Source: Sphingomonas sp. | GTDB taxonomy: Bacteria > Pseudomonadota > Alphaproteobacteria > Sphingomonadales > Sphingomonadaceae | Direction of reading: 5' to 3' | NCBI GenBank assembly: GCA_019508115.1 | Contig: JAEKMC010000070.1 | Span: forward strand, 1 to 52,498 | DNA: 52,498 nt | Part shown: positions 24,933 through 33,594 of the stretch, in pieces | Layout: each line of letters begins with the position of its first letter | How positions within the stretch are numbered: position 1 is the stretch's first letter | Translations under genes and position numbers: made by a program | The notes under the pieces: generated by a model | Databases searched by the model: none | What the model saw: only the letters and a program-made list of their open reading frames with translations | Told to the model about the DNA's origin: nothing

Positions 24933-27305
24933 TTAGTAGCGCACCTTTGCGGTTATCCCTGCTGTGAACGGACGATAGGTGACGCCGCGGAAAAGCCCGT
25001 CCGGATTGGTGGAGCTTGCGACCTCGCCTGAGAAATCGTGCAGCCGTTGCAATGGCGTGCGCGTATTCAGTATGTTGTTGACATAAGTGGAAAATTCCCA
25101 TTTTCCGTGTGTCACGCCGGCCCGGGCGGACAATATTCCGGATCCAGGCTGGTTGCGTACGCCGGCATCATAGCCGTTCACGCCAGGAGCGGGCGAGCCG
25201 AAGTAGGGCCCGGTATATTGATAATCCAAGCGCACGTACGCGTTTGCACGATCGCTCACCGCGAAATCATATTGACCTGAAACGGAGCCGGTCCAGCGTG
25301 GCGTATTTTGCAGCGCCTCCCCCTTGCGCGCGACCTGTGCGCCGCCCGGCTGGAAGGAATCCTCGACATAATGCGCATTGGTATATCCCAGCGTGCCAGA
25401 CAGGGTCAGTGCGCGTGTCAGGCGCGCTTGCGCTTCGAGGTCGAAGCCGCGGCTGACTGCGGAGCCGAAATTGGTCAGATATTGCAGGCCGCAGCTCGCG
25501 ACGAAGACCGAGCCCTGAATCTTGCGCCAATCGATCCAGAAAGCGCTGGCCGAAAGCGACACGCGGCGATCGAACAGTTTCTGCTTGTCGCCGATCTCGT
25601 AGCTCCAGACCTGGTCGGAGTCATAGGTGCGCGGCGCGTCGGTGACCCCAAGCGCACCCAGGCTGGGCAGGCAGCTCGGATTGGTCGCCATGGCCGAATT
25701 GGCGCCGCCGATCCGATATCCCTTGGCGGCCGTGCCATAGATCAGCCAGTCGGGATTGGCCTGATAGCTGACGTTGAATTTCGGCGTGACAGGGCTCTCC
25801 TTGGTCGAACCGCTATAAACATGCGATCCGCCCGCTTCCGGTCCTTCCTGCGCGTCGACGAAGCTGAAGCGTGCATGCGACGCACGCAGGCCCGCCGTCA
25901 GCTTCAGCTGGGGGGTGATATTGTAAGCGAGTTCGCCAAAGGCGGCGATCTCGCGCGTCCTGAGCGTGATCTGCTCGCGCCATTGCGGCGTGCTGTTGGG
26001 CACGCCAAAGAATTGCTCGACCGAAAGGCCATAGGCGTTGCCGATCAGTACATCGATCGGCTCGAGAACGATCTGGTCATTCCCCTGCCGCTCGCGGCTG
26101 ACGAATATGCCTGCGATCCAGGAGAAGCGGTCGTCTGGTCCGGTATTGGAGGATACACGAAATTCCTCGGTGAAATTCTTCTGCGACGATTTCAGGGTTT
26201 GCCGAGCGATATAATCGTAGAGCGATCCGTCGGGCAGGGTGACCTGATATGGTCCACCCTGATATGCGGAAGCTTCAAAGTATGAATAATCGTTTGTCCG
26301 ATTCTGGTGCCTATCATAGTAGGACGTGATTGATTTCACCGTGAACGAATCAAATCTATAATCAATCGATGTGGAATATATCCCGAACTTGTCTGTCAGA
26401 GGCTGATCTATCTTATACAGAGATTTGAAGCGCCCTGCGCTTTCAAAAAACTGGTCGGGATTGGCTTTGTGAAAGCTCTGCAGAAAGACCGAGGGGGTGA
26501 TCGTAAGTTGATCGGTCGGCTTGAATGTAAGGGCGAGCCGGCCAACCACCGAGTGGCTGGAATTGGCATTGCGCTCGCGCGTCGCGCCCGTGGTGGGATC
26601 GACCCGATCGATATAACCGCCTTGGTGCTGTCCCCACAGGCTGGCGCGCAGCCCGAGCACGTCGCTGACGATGGGCGTCCCGATCGCCGCGCCGCCTTCA
26701 TAGCTGGGGCTGCCATACTGCGTGAAAGACAGGTCAGCGGTCGCATATCCCGACGTGCTCGTCATGCTGGGGGCCGGCGTGATGAAGCGAATTGTGCCGC
26801 CTTCGGAGCCGGCGCCGAACAGGGTTCCCTGCGGTCCGCGCAATATCTCGACGCGATCGAGGTCGAACAGGCGGGGGAAGGCGGCTCCGATACCGGCGAT
26901 GACGGCGCGGTTCTGGATGGGCGTGTCATCGATATAGATGCCGGTGGTGGATGCGCCGACCGGAGATGAAAGGCCGCGGATCGAAATGTCCGGCTGGCCG
27001 GTGAAGCCCGTCGAGAAGTGGAGGCCGGGGCTGAGACGGCCGAGCGCTTCGGGGTCCTTGATGCCCTGTTGATCGATCTGCGTCTGACCGATGGCGGTAA
27101 TGCTCATCGGCACCTTGCTGATGGACTGCTCCTTTTTCTGCGCAGTGACGACGATTTCCGAGATTGCGGCCGAGGCCTTGTCCTCGGCTCCCGCCGCGGC
27201 ATGCGCCGGCTCGAGCAGCAGCATTGGCATCGCCGCCGTCGCCAGCAAGGCGAGGCGCCGCGCGCCCCAAGGTCCGTATCCGCCACCCAGTCGAGCAATG
27301 CGCAT
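24933..27305 (-). CDS. TonB-dependent outer-membrane receptor 1
   Basis: 790 residues. A signal peptide ends near AHAAAGAED, followed by the plug domain (SEIVVTAQKKEQSISKVPMSITAI..., ISIRGLSS, VEILRGPQGTLFGAGSEGG) and a 22-strand-type barrel ending in an aromatic-rich C-terminus (GITAKVRY). The type, with QKKEQSISKVPMS, is the sphingomonad catabolic receptor family. GGGGG lies five bases before the ATG. It heads the operon with the amidohydrolase and resembles receptor 2 at 33595-35919, especially in the plug segment FDLDRVEILRGPQGTLFGAG, so the two are paralogues. A half-site hybrid palindrome (27331-27342) and an operator (27419-27430) lie upstream. Confidence 0.93.
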   Translation of the reverse strand: MRIARLGGGYGPWGARRLALLATAAMPMLLLEPAHAAAGAEDKASAAISEIVVTAQKKEQSISKVPMSITAIGQTQIDQQGIKDPEALGRLSPGLHFSTGFTGQPDISIRGLSSPVGASTTGIYIDDTPIQNRAVIAGIGAAFPRLFDLDRVEILRGPQGTLFGAGSEGGTIRFITPAPSMTSTSGYATADLSFTQYGSPSYEGGAAIGTPIVSDVLGLRASLWGQHQGGYIDRVDPTTGATRERNANSSHSVVGRLALTFKPTDQLTITPSVFLQSFHKANPDQFFESAGRFKSLYKIDQPLTDKFGIYSTSIDYRFDSFTVKSITSYYDRHQNRTNDYSYFEASAYQGGPYQVTLPDGSLYDYIARQTLKSSQKNFTEEFRVSSNTGPDDRFSWIAGIFVSRERQGNDQIVLEPIDVLIGNAYGLSVEQFFGVPNSTPQWREQITLRTREIAAFGELAYNITPQLKLTAGLRASHARFSFVDAQEGPEAGGSHVYSGSTKESPVTPKFNVSYQANPDWLIYGTAAKGYRIGGANSAMATNPSCLPSLGALGVTDAPRTYDSDQVWSYEIGDKQKLFDRRVSLSASAFWIDWRKIQGSVFVASCGLQYLTNFGSAVSRGFDLEAQARLTRALTLSGTLGYTNAHYVEDSFQPGGAQVARKGEALQNTPRWTGSVSGQYDFAVSDRANAYVRLDYQYTGPYFGSPAPGVNGYDAGVRNQPGSGILSARAGVTHGKWEFSTYVNNILNTRTPLQRLHDFSGEVASSTNPDGLFRGVTYRPFTAGITAKVRY

Positions 27306-27330
27306 TTCAACCCCCGCTTTCCGCTACAAT

Positions 27331-27342
27331 CTGTGATAGCAG
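27331..27342. promoter_or_regulatory. Hybrid palindrome CTGTGATAGCAG upstream of receptor 1
   Basis: The left half CTGTGA equals the half-site of the TGTGATCACA operators, while the right half TAGCAG equals that of the CTGCTATAGCAG palindromes at 28967 and 33520. It ends 26 bp before the receptor 1 start codon, within the probable leader or core promoter. Confidence 0.5.
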
Positions 27343-27418
27343 TATCTACTGAAAACGAGGCGCGTCAAGGGCTGCACCCATTGTTTTGCTAGTGCTTTGG
27401 GTTATTCGTCACACTTTT

Positions 27419-27430
27419 CAGTGATCACAG
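27419..27430. promoter_or_regulatory. CAGTGATCACAG operator (site 3) upstream of receptor 1
   Basis: Differs from the consensus CTGTGATCACAG by one base (A for T at position 2). It lies 114 bp upstream of the receptor 1 start and 18 bp after the end of the permease gene. Confidence 0.65.
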
Positions 27431-27447
27431 CATATTTGCCTTTAATC

Positions 27448-28830
27448 TCAGGCATCCGCATGGGCGAGGGCGGAGACGTTCCCGTTTCGATAACCCCGGC
27501 GCCTGAAGAATGGCAGGCCGAGGAGCAGTCCGCCCACACCGACGATACGGGTCAGGGAATCGAAGGTGGAGAAGGAATAGACCGCGATCACGAAGAGACT
27601 GACCGCGCTGAAGAGAGGGTAGACGACATAGGCCAGGAACAGGCCTGGCTGGGCGCGCCGGCTGTCGCGGTAAAGCCAGGCGCAGGCGAGCCCCGCAAGG
27701 CCGTAATAGAAGCATACCTGCAGGGCGATCGCCTTGGCGGAATTGGCAAGGATCAGGCCTACGCTCGGCATGAAGCTCGCCAGGAACGTCAGCACGGCGC
27801 CAAGGGCGAGGACGAGATACATCGTGTTGATCGGGGTTCGCGTCCGTTCATTCACGATCCCGAACACGCGCGGCATGGATCCATCACGGCCCATCGCGAA
27901 AAGCGTGCGCGAAAATTGCAGCAGCTGCGTTTCCAGGGTCGCGACGCTCGAAAGGATCACCGCGAAGCTTGCCGCGAGCGCGCCGCCGCGGCCGAGCCCG
28001 GCTTCGCTCGCCATATGATAGATGAGATTGTCGGAGAAATTCTGCGCGTCCTTAACGCTGAACAGCAACAAAGCGGCGACCGCGAAAGCGACGAAATAGG
28101 CGGCCGTCACGAACACGCTGAAGAAGCCGCCGGTGCCGGCGCCCTCGTGTTTGCTGGTCGTCTCCTCGCCCAGATTGGCGGTGACGTCCCAGCCCCAATA
28201 AAAGAACACGACCAGCAGCGCGGTAGAGGCAAAGGTGCCGGGAGGATAATGGATGCCGAACCATTGCCAGGAGGGCGGATTGACCGCGCCATGGCGGATC
28301 GCATGAACGACCGCGGCAATCGGGACGACCGTCAGGATCGCGATCTCAAGTCCGCTCATGATCATCTGCACCTTGCTGGTGAGGCCGATGCCGACCATCA
28401 ACACGACGCCAATGATCAGCAACCAGGCGGCGCCGACCGCGGTGTTCAGGATCACGTTCTGGGCGAGATTTGGATCGAAGAAGCTCAGCGTGGCCGTGCC
28501 GAGGGGAGCCGATCCGGTCACGGTGAAGACCGCCGATGCCACCAGCAAGGCCCATCCGGATGCGAATCCGAAAGGCTTGCCGAAGAGGCGGCTCGCCCAT
28601 TCGTAGCCGGCACCGGCATTGGGCATGCGGGCGCCCAAGCCCTTGTACGCGACGGCGATGCCGATCATCGGAACGGCGAAAATGATCAGCGCACCCGGCG
28701 CCACCAGGCCGGCGGTGCCGATCAGGCTGGCGAGTGCCACCGCGATCGAAAAGCCTGGCGCGCTGCCCGCCACGCCCATTACGACCGATTCTGTCAGCGA
28801 AAGTGCGCCCTGACGCAGGCTGGCCGTCAT
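27448..28830 (-). CDS. APC superfamily amino acid/polyamine permease
   Basis: 460 residues from the ATG at 28830, which has GGAG seven bases upstream; the open frame extends much further 5' but that stretch is not protein-like. About 12 hydrophobic helices are seen. The N-terminal LTESVVMGVAGSAPGFSIAVALASLIG and the FFYWGWDVTANLGEETTSKHEGAGTGG loop are typical of APC permeases of the amino acid/polyamine type. It would import an amine or amino acid across the inner membrane. Operators lie on both sides: one downstream in the receptor promoter and a CTGCTATAGCAG palindrome 137 bp upstream. It is divergent from the GntR regulator gene, which probably controls it. Confidence 0.9.
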   Translation of the reverse strand: MTASLRQGALSLTESVVMGVAGSAPGFSIAVALASLIGTAGLVAPGALIIFAVPMIGIAVAYKGLGARMPNAGAGYEWASRLFGKPFGFASGWALLVASAVFTVTGSAPLGTATLSFFDPNLAQNVILNTAVGAAWLLIIGVVLMVGIGLTSKVQMIMSGLEIAILTVVPIAAVVHAIRHGAVNPPSWQWFGIHYPPGTFASTALLVVFFYWGWDVTANLGEETTSKHEGAGTGGFFSVFVTAAYFVAFAVAALLLFSVKDAQNFSDNLIYHMASEAGLGRGGALAASFAVILSSVATLETQLLQFSRTLFAMGRDGSMPRVFGIVNERTRTPINTMYLVLALGAVLTFLASFMPSVGLILANSAKAIALQVCFYYGLAGLACAWLYRDSRRAQPGLFLAYVVYPLFSAVSLFVIAVYSFSTFDSLTRIVGVGGLLLGLPFFRRRGYRNGNVSALAHADA

Positions 28831-28966
28831 GCGCGGGCTCCAGGCCGGATTCGCGCAGGCCGCTGCCGCACGGTGTTTCGTCCTTTGCCGTCCCCTTGCG
28901 CATCTGGCATTCGTCGTTTCCCCTTCTGGCAGGGCCAAGGTGAGCTGAATCGATAATCTTGTAAAG

Positions 28967-28978
28967 CTGCTATAGCAG
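28967..28978. promoter_or_regulatory. CTGCTATAGCAG palindrome, second operator class
   Basis: Perfect 12-bp palindrome in the 279-bp region between the leftward permease and the rightward gntR gene, 137 bp before the permease start. The same 12 bases occur within a longer palindrome at 33517-33534. Confidence 0.6.
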
Positions 28979-29033
28979 ATTGGCGGACGCAAGCGGCATT
29001 TCCAGAGAGCCGGACAAAGACGGGCGCGACGGC

Positions 29034-29045
29034 CTGTGATCACGT
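29034..29045. promoter_or_regulatory. CTGTGATCACGT operator (site 4) upstream of gntR
   Basis: Nine of ten bases match TGTGATCACA (final A replaced by G). It lies 65 bp upstream of the gntR start, the expected position for autoregulation. Confidence 0.6.
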
Positions 29046-29109
29046 CGTGCCCGGGGTCCGGCGACCCGATACTTGACTTGACCGGCGCCAAGCATGATCC
29101 CTCCCACCG

Positions 29110-29826
29110 ATGAAAGCACCCCGACATGGGCCCGGCCCCGCAACGGACCAGGACAAGGCCGCGCCCGAACCCGATATCCTGCTGCATGCCAGCGTCTATG
29201 GCGAGTTGCGGCGTCGGTTCATCACCGGCCAGATCGTGCCGGGCGTGAGCCTGTCGACACGCCGCCTCGCCACGGAATTGGGGGTCAGCCAGACTCCCGT
29301 GCGCGAGGCGCTCAGCCGGCTGGCGGCAGAACGCGCGGTCGACATCCGATCCAAGCGCAAAGTCGGCATCCCGCCGATGACTTCCCAACGCTTCGACGAT
29401 CTGCTCCGATGCCGCCTGCTGCTGGAGCCGGAGTCGGCGGCGCTGGCGCTACCCGCGATGAGCCGCGCCCGCCTCGCCCAACTGAAAACGATCGATAGCG
29501 CGATCAACGATGCGCTCGCCGCAGGCGACGTCGATGCCTACATGCGCGGCAATTTCGATTTTCACTTCACGCTATATCGCACCCACAACTTCGAAACGCT
29601 GAACCAGTTGATCGAGATACTCTGGCTGCAATTCGGCCCCTATATGCGGGTCGTTTATGGCCGTGTCGGCACCGCCAAGCTTGTGGATCAGCACGCCATC
29701 GCACTCGATGCGATCATTCGCGGCGACGAAGCCGGCCTGCGCCAGGCCATCAGCGGCGACATTGCCGACGGCATGGGCCTGATCGGCCGCAGCGGACTGG
29801 AGCCGGATCGGCCCGCGACCAACTGA
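29110..29826 (+). CDS. GntR family regulator, FadR/FCD subgroup (candidate regulator of the TGTGATCACA regulon)
   Basis: 238 residues. The winged HTH at about residues 26-90 has the GntR pattern (VYGELRRRFITGQIVPGVSLSTRRLATELGVSQTPVREALSRL in parts), and the C-terminal part is an all-helical FCD ligand domain with the metal-binding-type DFHFTLYRTHN and QHAIALDAIIRGD segments. GntR/FCD dimers bind short palindromes containing GT...AC, which fits GTGATCAC. One such site lies 65 bp upstream of its own start and eight more in front of amine and receptor genes, so it is the best candidate regulator. The ligand may be an acid or amine of the pathway. The N-terminal 24 residues are disordered-looking and a later start is possible. 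Confidence 0.88.
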   Translation: MKAPRHGPGPATDQDKAAPEPDILLHASVYGELRRRFITGQIVPGVSLSTRRLATELGVSQTPVREALSRLAAERAVDIRSKRKVGIPPMTSQRFDDLLRCRLLLEPESAALALPAMSRARLAQLKTIDSAINDALAAGDVDAYMRGNFDFHFTLYRTHNFETLNQLIEILWLQFGPYMRVVYGRVGTAKLVDQHAIALDAIIRGDEAGLRQAISGDIADGMGLIGRSGLEPDRPATN

Positions 29827-29865
29827 CCGGTGAACGCCGGCTGCTACGTGTCTTGATCCCCGGTC

Positions 29866-30429
29866 CTATTGTCGGCCCTGTTCCGACCCGGTGCGCCCGA
29901 GGAGGTCCATCAGGCGTCCGCCAATGCGGCCGAGCAGGTCGTCGAGGGTCGCCCGATCCTGCGGCGACAGCTCGCTGAGCAGGGATTCATGGAACGCACT
30001 GCGCCAGCGGACCATGGCGTGATAGCGCGTCCGGCCTTCCTCCGTCAGGAACAGGATCGGCATGCGGCCGTCCTGCGGATTGTCGCGCCGGGTCGTCAGG
30101 CCCTTGCGCTCCAGCGCGCCGGCAGCCCGGCTGACTTCGGCGCGGTCGACCCACGCCAACTCCGCCACCTGCCGTACCGTGCCACCGTCAGGCATCGCCG
30201 CCAGGCGCGCCAGCACACGCCATTCCGCATAGACTAAATCACCCAGTTCGGCGAGTTGACGGATCGTCAGTCGATCCATCACCTTGGCAACCAAGCCAAC
30301 CCGAAATGTAGGGTAATCGAGCTGTTCGACGGTCCAACCCGGCAGCTGGGATGCATCGCGTATTTCGTCCCCCTGCCGCGCCGGTATGGCGGTGCCGCCT
30401 TGTCCCGCGATCTTCCCTCGTTTCGCCAT
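29866..30429 (-). CDS. MarR family transcriptional regulator 1
   Basis: 187 residues from the ATG at 30429, preceded by AGGGG; upstream starts to 30540 add a low-complexity tail. The winged HTH is seen in LAELGDLVYAEWRVLARLAAMP, TVRQVAELAWVDRAEVSRAAGALERKGL and TRRDNPQDGRMPILFLTEEG, the last being the MarR wing with the D-x-R motif. MarR dimers bind inverted repeats and release DNA on binding a phenolic or aromatic ligand. It is divergent from the carotenoid oxygenase gene. A strong inverted repeat at 30556-30573 lies between them, so it probably represses the oxygenase-transporter-receptor genes. Confidence 0.88.
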   Translation of the reverse strand: MAKRGKIAGQGGTAIPARQGDEIRDASQLPGWTVEQLDYPTFRVGLVAKVMDRLTIRQLAELGDLVYAEWRVLARLAAMPDGGTVRQVAELAWVDRAEVSRAAGALERKGLTTRRDNPQDGRMPILFLTEEGRTRYHAMVRWRSAFHESLLSELSPQDRATLDDLLGRIGGRLMDLLGRTGSEQGRQ

Positions 30430-30555
30430 GTTCGCCACCCCTGATCCCGTCCCATTTGTACGGACGACGTCTCCACCATTTCCGCAGCCCGATCCAGATC
30501 GACCGTCGACGAGCGGCATGTCCGCCGCCGGCCGCCGCACTTGCCAACAGCCATT

Positions 30556-30573
30556 TCATTGATTATTCAATGA
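30556..30573. promoter_or_regulatory. TCATTGA-TTAT-TCAATGA inverted repeat, candidate MarR operator
   Basis: Perfect 7-bp arms with a 4-bp spacer in the divergent region between marR 1 and the carotenoid oxygenase gene, 73 bp before the oxygenase start. A 6-of-7 copy with the same spacing lies at 33500-33517 ahead of receptor 2, which supports one regulator for both. Confidence 0.65.
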
Positions 30574-30645
30574 TCATCGCAGGGAGCTTATCACGGGAAA
30601 TTGCAGTCACCCGGGCGTATCGAATAACGAAAGTGGGCATCGGAC

Positions 30646-32100
30646 GTGAAGTTTCCAGATACACCGAATTTCACCGGCTTCTTCGCCCCTTCCGGCGTCG
30701 AAGCCGACGTCCATGATCTACCGGTTATCGACGGAGCGATTCCCAAGGCGCTGGACGGCAGCTTTTACCGGGTCGCGCCCGACCCGCAATTCCCGCCGAT
30801 GGCGGGCGACGATATCTGGTTCAACGGTGACGGGATGGTCAGCCGTTTCCGTTTTCGCAACGGAGCAGTGTCGCTGCGGCAGCGCTGGGTGCGCACCGAG
30901 AAATTCTGCCTGGAACGCGAAGCCGGTCGTGCCTTGTTTGGCGCCTATCGCAATCCGCTGACCGACGACGATAGCGTCAAGGGCCGGATCCGCAGTACCG
31001 CGAACACCAACGTGGTCGTCCATGCCGGCAAACTACTCGCGCTCAAGGAGGATAGCCCGCCCGTCTGGATGGACCCGGAGACGCTGGAGACGATCGACCC
31101 GCGCTACGACTTCGACGGACGAATGACGTCGGAGACCTTTACCGCCCACCCGAAGATCGATCCACGCACCGGCGAATTGCTGGCCTTCGGCTATGCCGCG
31201 AAAGGACTCTGCACGCGTGACATGGTATTCTACGCGATCGGGTCCGAAGGCGCGGTCAAGCAGGAAGTCTGGTTCCAGATTCCCTATTATTGCATGATGC
31301 ACGACTTCGGCTTCACGGAGGATTATATCGTCTTCCATGTCGTGCCGATCGTGGGATCCTGGGCACGGCTGGAAGCGGGGCTGCCGCATTTCGGCTTCGA
31401 TCGGAAACGGCCGATTCACCTTGGCATCTTGCCACGCAAGGGCGGCGCGGAGGACATTCGCTGGTTCAGCGCGCCGACTTGTTTCGCCAGTCATGTGATG
31501 AACGCGCACAACGTAGGCACTATGGTCCATTTCGACGTGCCGATGGCGAACGGCAATATGTTTCCCTTCTTTCCGGATACGGAGGGGGCACCATTCCAGC
31601 CCCAAGAGGCCGCCGCGCGCATGACGCGCTGGACGGTCGACATGACGGCCAACAGCGATGAAATAGCGATGCGCCCGCTCGCCGATCTGGTCGGCGAATT
31701 TCCCCGCATCGACGATCGCTTTGCCGGGGTGCGCAATCAGTTCGGCTGGCAGCTGGTGCAGGACATGACCAAGCCGGTCGATCTGCCCGGCGGGCGCAGC
31801 GCGACCGGGCTGATGATGAACACGCTCGCCCGAATCGACCTCGACAGCGGCGAGACTGACAGCTGGTGGGCCGGCCCGACGAGTTCACTCCAGGAGCCGG
31901 CCTTCGTGCCGCGGCCCGGATCCAGCGAAGAAGGCGAAGGCTATCTCGTGGCAGTGGAAAATCGCCTCGCCGAGTCCGCTTCGCGGCTGTTGCTGTTCGA
32001 TGCGATGCACCTATCAGACGGTCCCATTGCGACGATCGCCGTGCCGTTCCGCCTGCGTATGGGCTTGCATGGCAATTGGGTGCCGGCGGAGATGGCTTGA
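30646..32100 (+). CDS. Carotenoid cleavage oxygenase family protein, lignostilbene dioxygenase-like
   Basis: 484 residues. The RPE65/CCO family is shown by DGSFYRVAPDPQFPP, GDGMVSRFRF and the four iron-binding histidines: about 168 (FTAHPK), 219 (CMMHDFGFTEDY), 283 (FASHVMNAHN) and 475 (GLHGNWVP). These non-haem iron(II) enzymes split an alkene C=C bond with O2. In sphingomonads the members usually act on lignostilbenes, resveratrol, isoeugenol or other vinyl phenols, giving two aldehydes. It is followed by an aromatic acid transporter and a TonB receptor and preceded by a MarR operator, so an aromatic olefin is the likely substrate; apocarotenoids cannot be ruled out. The start is a GTG at 30646 with weak ribosome-binding signal. 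Confidence 0.88.
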   Translation: MKFPDTPNFTGFFAPSGVEADVHDLPVIDGAIPKALDGSFYRVAPDPQFPPMAGDDIWFNGDGMVSRFRFRNGAVSLRQRWVRTEKFCLEREAGRALFGAYRNPLTDDDSVKGRIRSTANTNVVVHAGKLLALKEDSPPVWMDPETLETIDPRYDFDGRMTSETFTAHPKIDPRTGELLAFGYAAKGLCTRDMVFYAIGSEGAVKQEVWFQIPYYCMMHDFGFTEDYIVFHVVPIVGSWARLEAGLPHFGFDRKRPIHLGILPRKGGAEDIRWFSAPTCFASHVMNAHNVGTMVHFDVPMANGNMFPFFPDTEGAPFQPQEAAARMTRWTVDMTANSDEIAMRPLADLVGEFPRIDDRFAGVRNQFGWQLVQDMTKPVDLPGGRSATGLMMNTLARIDLDSGETDSWWAGPTSSLQEPAFVPRPGSSEEGEGYLVAVENRLAESASRLLLFDAMHLSDGPIATIAVPFRLRMGLHGNWVPAEMA

Positions 32101-32168
32101 CGATCGACCGGCAAGGAACGGGCTTCGCGCCTTTGCTCGATAGGCCGACAGCATAAAGGGGGAGCAGC

Positions 32169-33491
32169 ATGCAGTCTTTCGATATTCAGGCGTTCATCGA
32201 CGAACAAAGGATGCGGCCGGTCCATTATGCTGTGCTTGCCCTGTGCCTCGTCGCCATGTTCATCGACGGCTTCGACATATTCATGGTCGGCAAAATCGCG
32301 CCGGCGATCGCGCACGCCTTCGGCGTGTCTCCTGCGGGAATGACGCTCGTCTTTGTGCTGCAGCAGAGCGGACTCGCGCTCGGCGCCTTCCTGATAAGCC
32401 CGCTTGCCGACCTTCTCGGGCGGAAGCGCCTGCTCGTCATCCTGTCGCTGCTCTTTGGCCTGCTGAGCATCCTCACCGTCTTCGCAACGTCCATCGCGAT
32501 GCTGGCGATCGTGCGGGGCATTTCCGGGATCTTCCTTGCGGGCATTTTACCCATCGCCGTCGCACTGCTTTCAGAATTCACGCCCCGCCGGCGGCGCGCC
32601 ACGTTCGTGGCGATCGGCATGACAGGCTACAGCCTTGGTAACGCGGCGGGTGCCAGCATGGCTTTGCTGGTGCCCGATTTCGGCTGGCAAAGCGCCTTCT
32701 GGGTCGGCGGAATCATGCCGCTGCTGCTGGTGCCGATCATGATGCTGAGCCTGCCTGAATCACTGTCATTCCGCGTAGTGCGCAATCCGACCGATCCGGC
32801 GATCGCGCGAACCATCCGGCGGATCGCGCCGGATACCGTCCTGAGCGGCGACGAGCGGTTCATCACTGGCCGTAGCGAGCGCGCCGCGGTGAAGACCAAT
32901 CCGCTGGATCTTTTTCGCGATGGTCGCGCGCGGGCGAGCACCATCCTGTTCGTCGCCTGCACGCTGTCGATGGGAACGATCGCGCTGCTCGCCGCCTGGC
33001 TGCCAAGCTTTTTCCAGCAGATGGCGGGCATTTCGATCCAGCGCTTTGCCATAGCCGCGATGATTGGTTTGCTCGGCGGCGTGGCGGGTATGCTCACGAT
33101 CGGCTTTCTGATGGATCGCATCAGACCCGTCCGTCTGCTGCCCGCCTATTTTGTCGGCTATGGCTGCGCGCTCATCCTCCTGGGGCGCATAAGTTTCGGC
33201 ACACCCCTATTCATTCCGGCGCTCTTTACGCTCGCTTTCTTCCAGGGTGGGGGCCAGGCCGGCCTCAACATGCTGATGGCGCAAGTCTATCCGACGGCGA
33301 TCCGCAGCACGGGAATCGGCTGGGCGGGAGGTGCCGGGCGGATCGGCGGCATCATCCTGCCGCTGTTCGGAGGCTATGCGCTCCACGCCTTCTTCAGCCT
33401 GCAGCTCACGCTGGCGCTGGTCGCGCTTGCACCATTCCTCGTCGCCATGCTCCTGCTTCTGATGCGACCCGCCACGCCTTCCGGCGGCTGA
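32169..33491 (+). CDS. MFS transporter, aromatic acid:H+ symporter (AAHS) type
   Basis: 440 residues with 12 predicted helices. LCLVAMFIDGFDIFMVGKIAP contains the DGFD motif of AAHS transporters (PcaK/BenK/VanK), and PLADLLGRKRLL is the MFS loop 2-3 motif. GGGGGAG lies seven bases before the ATG. It would import an aromatic acid, or a similar anion, across the inner membrane. It is 68 bp after the carotenoid oxygenase gene and 103 bp before receptor 2, on the same strand, so it probably carries the oxygenase substrate or product. There is a palindrome pair in the gap before receptor 2, which can provide a second promoter. Confidence 0.9.
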   Translation: MQSFDIQAFIDEQRMRPVHYAVLALCLVAMFIDGFDIFMVGKIAPAIAHAFGVSPAGMTLVFVLQQSGLALGAFLISPLADLLGRKRLLVILSLLFGLLSILTVFATSIAMLAIVRGISGIFLAGILPIAVALLSEFTPRRRRATFVAIGMTGYSLGNAAGASMALLVPDFGWQSAFWVGGIMPLLLVPIMMLSLPESLSFRVVRNPTDPAIARTIRRIAPDTVLSGDERFITGRSERAAVKTNPLDLFRDGRARASTILFVACTLSMGTIALLAAWLPSFFQQMAGISIQRFAIAAMIGLLGGVAGMLTIGFLMDRIRPVRLLPAYFVGYGCALILLGRISFGTPLFIPALFTLAFFQGGGQAGLNMLMAQVYPTAIRSTGIGWAGGAGRIGGIILPLFGGYALHAFFSLQLTLALVALAPFLVAMLLLLMRPATPSGG

Positions 33492-33499
33492 TCCAAGGA

Positions 33500-33517
33500 T
33501 CATTGACCAATCAACGA
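33500..33517. promoter_or_regulatory. TCATTGA-CCAA-TCAACGA inverted repeat, candidate MarR operator
   Basis: Same arms and 4-bp spacing as the repeat at 30556-30573 with one mismatch in the right arm. It lies 78 bp before the receptor 2 start and abuts the next palindrome. Confidence 0.5.
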
Positions 33518-33534
33518 ATCTGCTATAGCAGATT
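33517..33534. promoter_or_regulatory. AATCTGCTATAGCAGATT palindrome, second operator class
   Basis: Perfect 18-bp palindrome containing CTGCTATAGCAG, identical in its core to the one at 28967-28978. It lies 61 bp before the receptor 2 ATG, so it probably controls it. Confidence 0.65.
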
Positions 33535-33594
33535 TAAATAGTCAGTCGTCTGAGTAATAGGATGGGCAGTCAGGCGATCGAAAGGGAGGGACGG

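Noticed and set aside
27397-28956. 519-codon open frame on the plus strand
   Set aside because: It is the antisense shadow of the permease gene, with low-complexity charged sequence and no ribosome-binding site.
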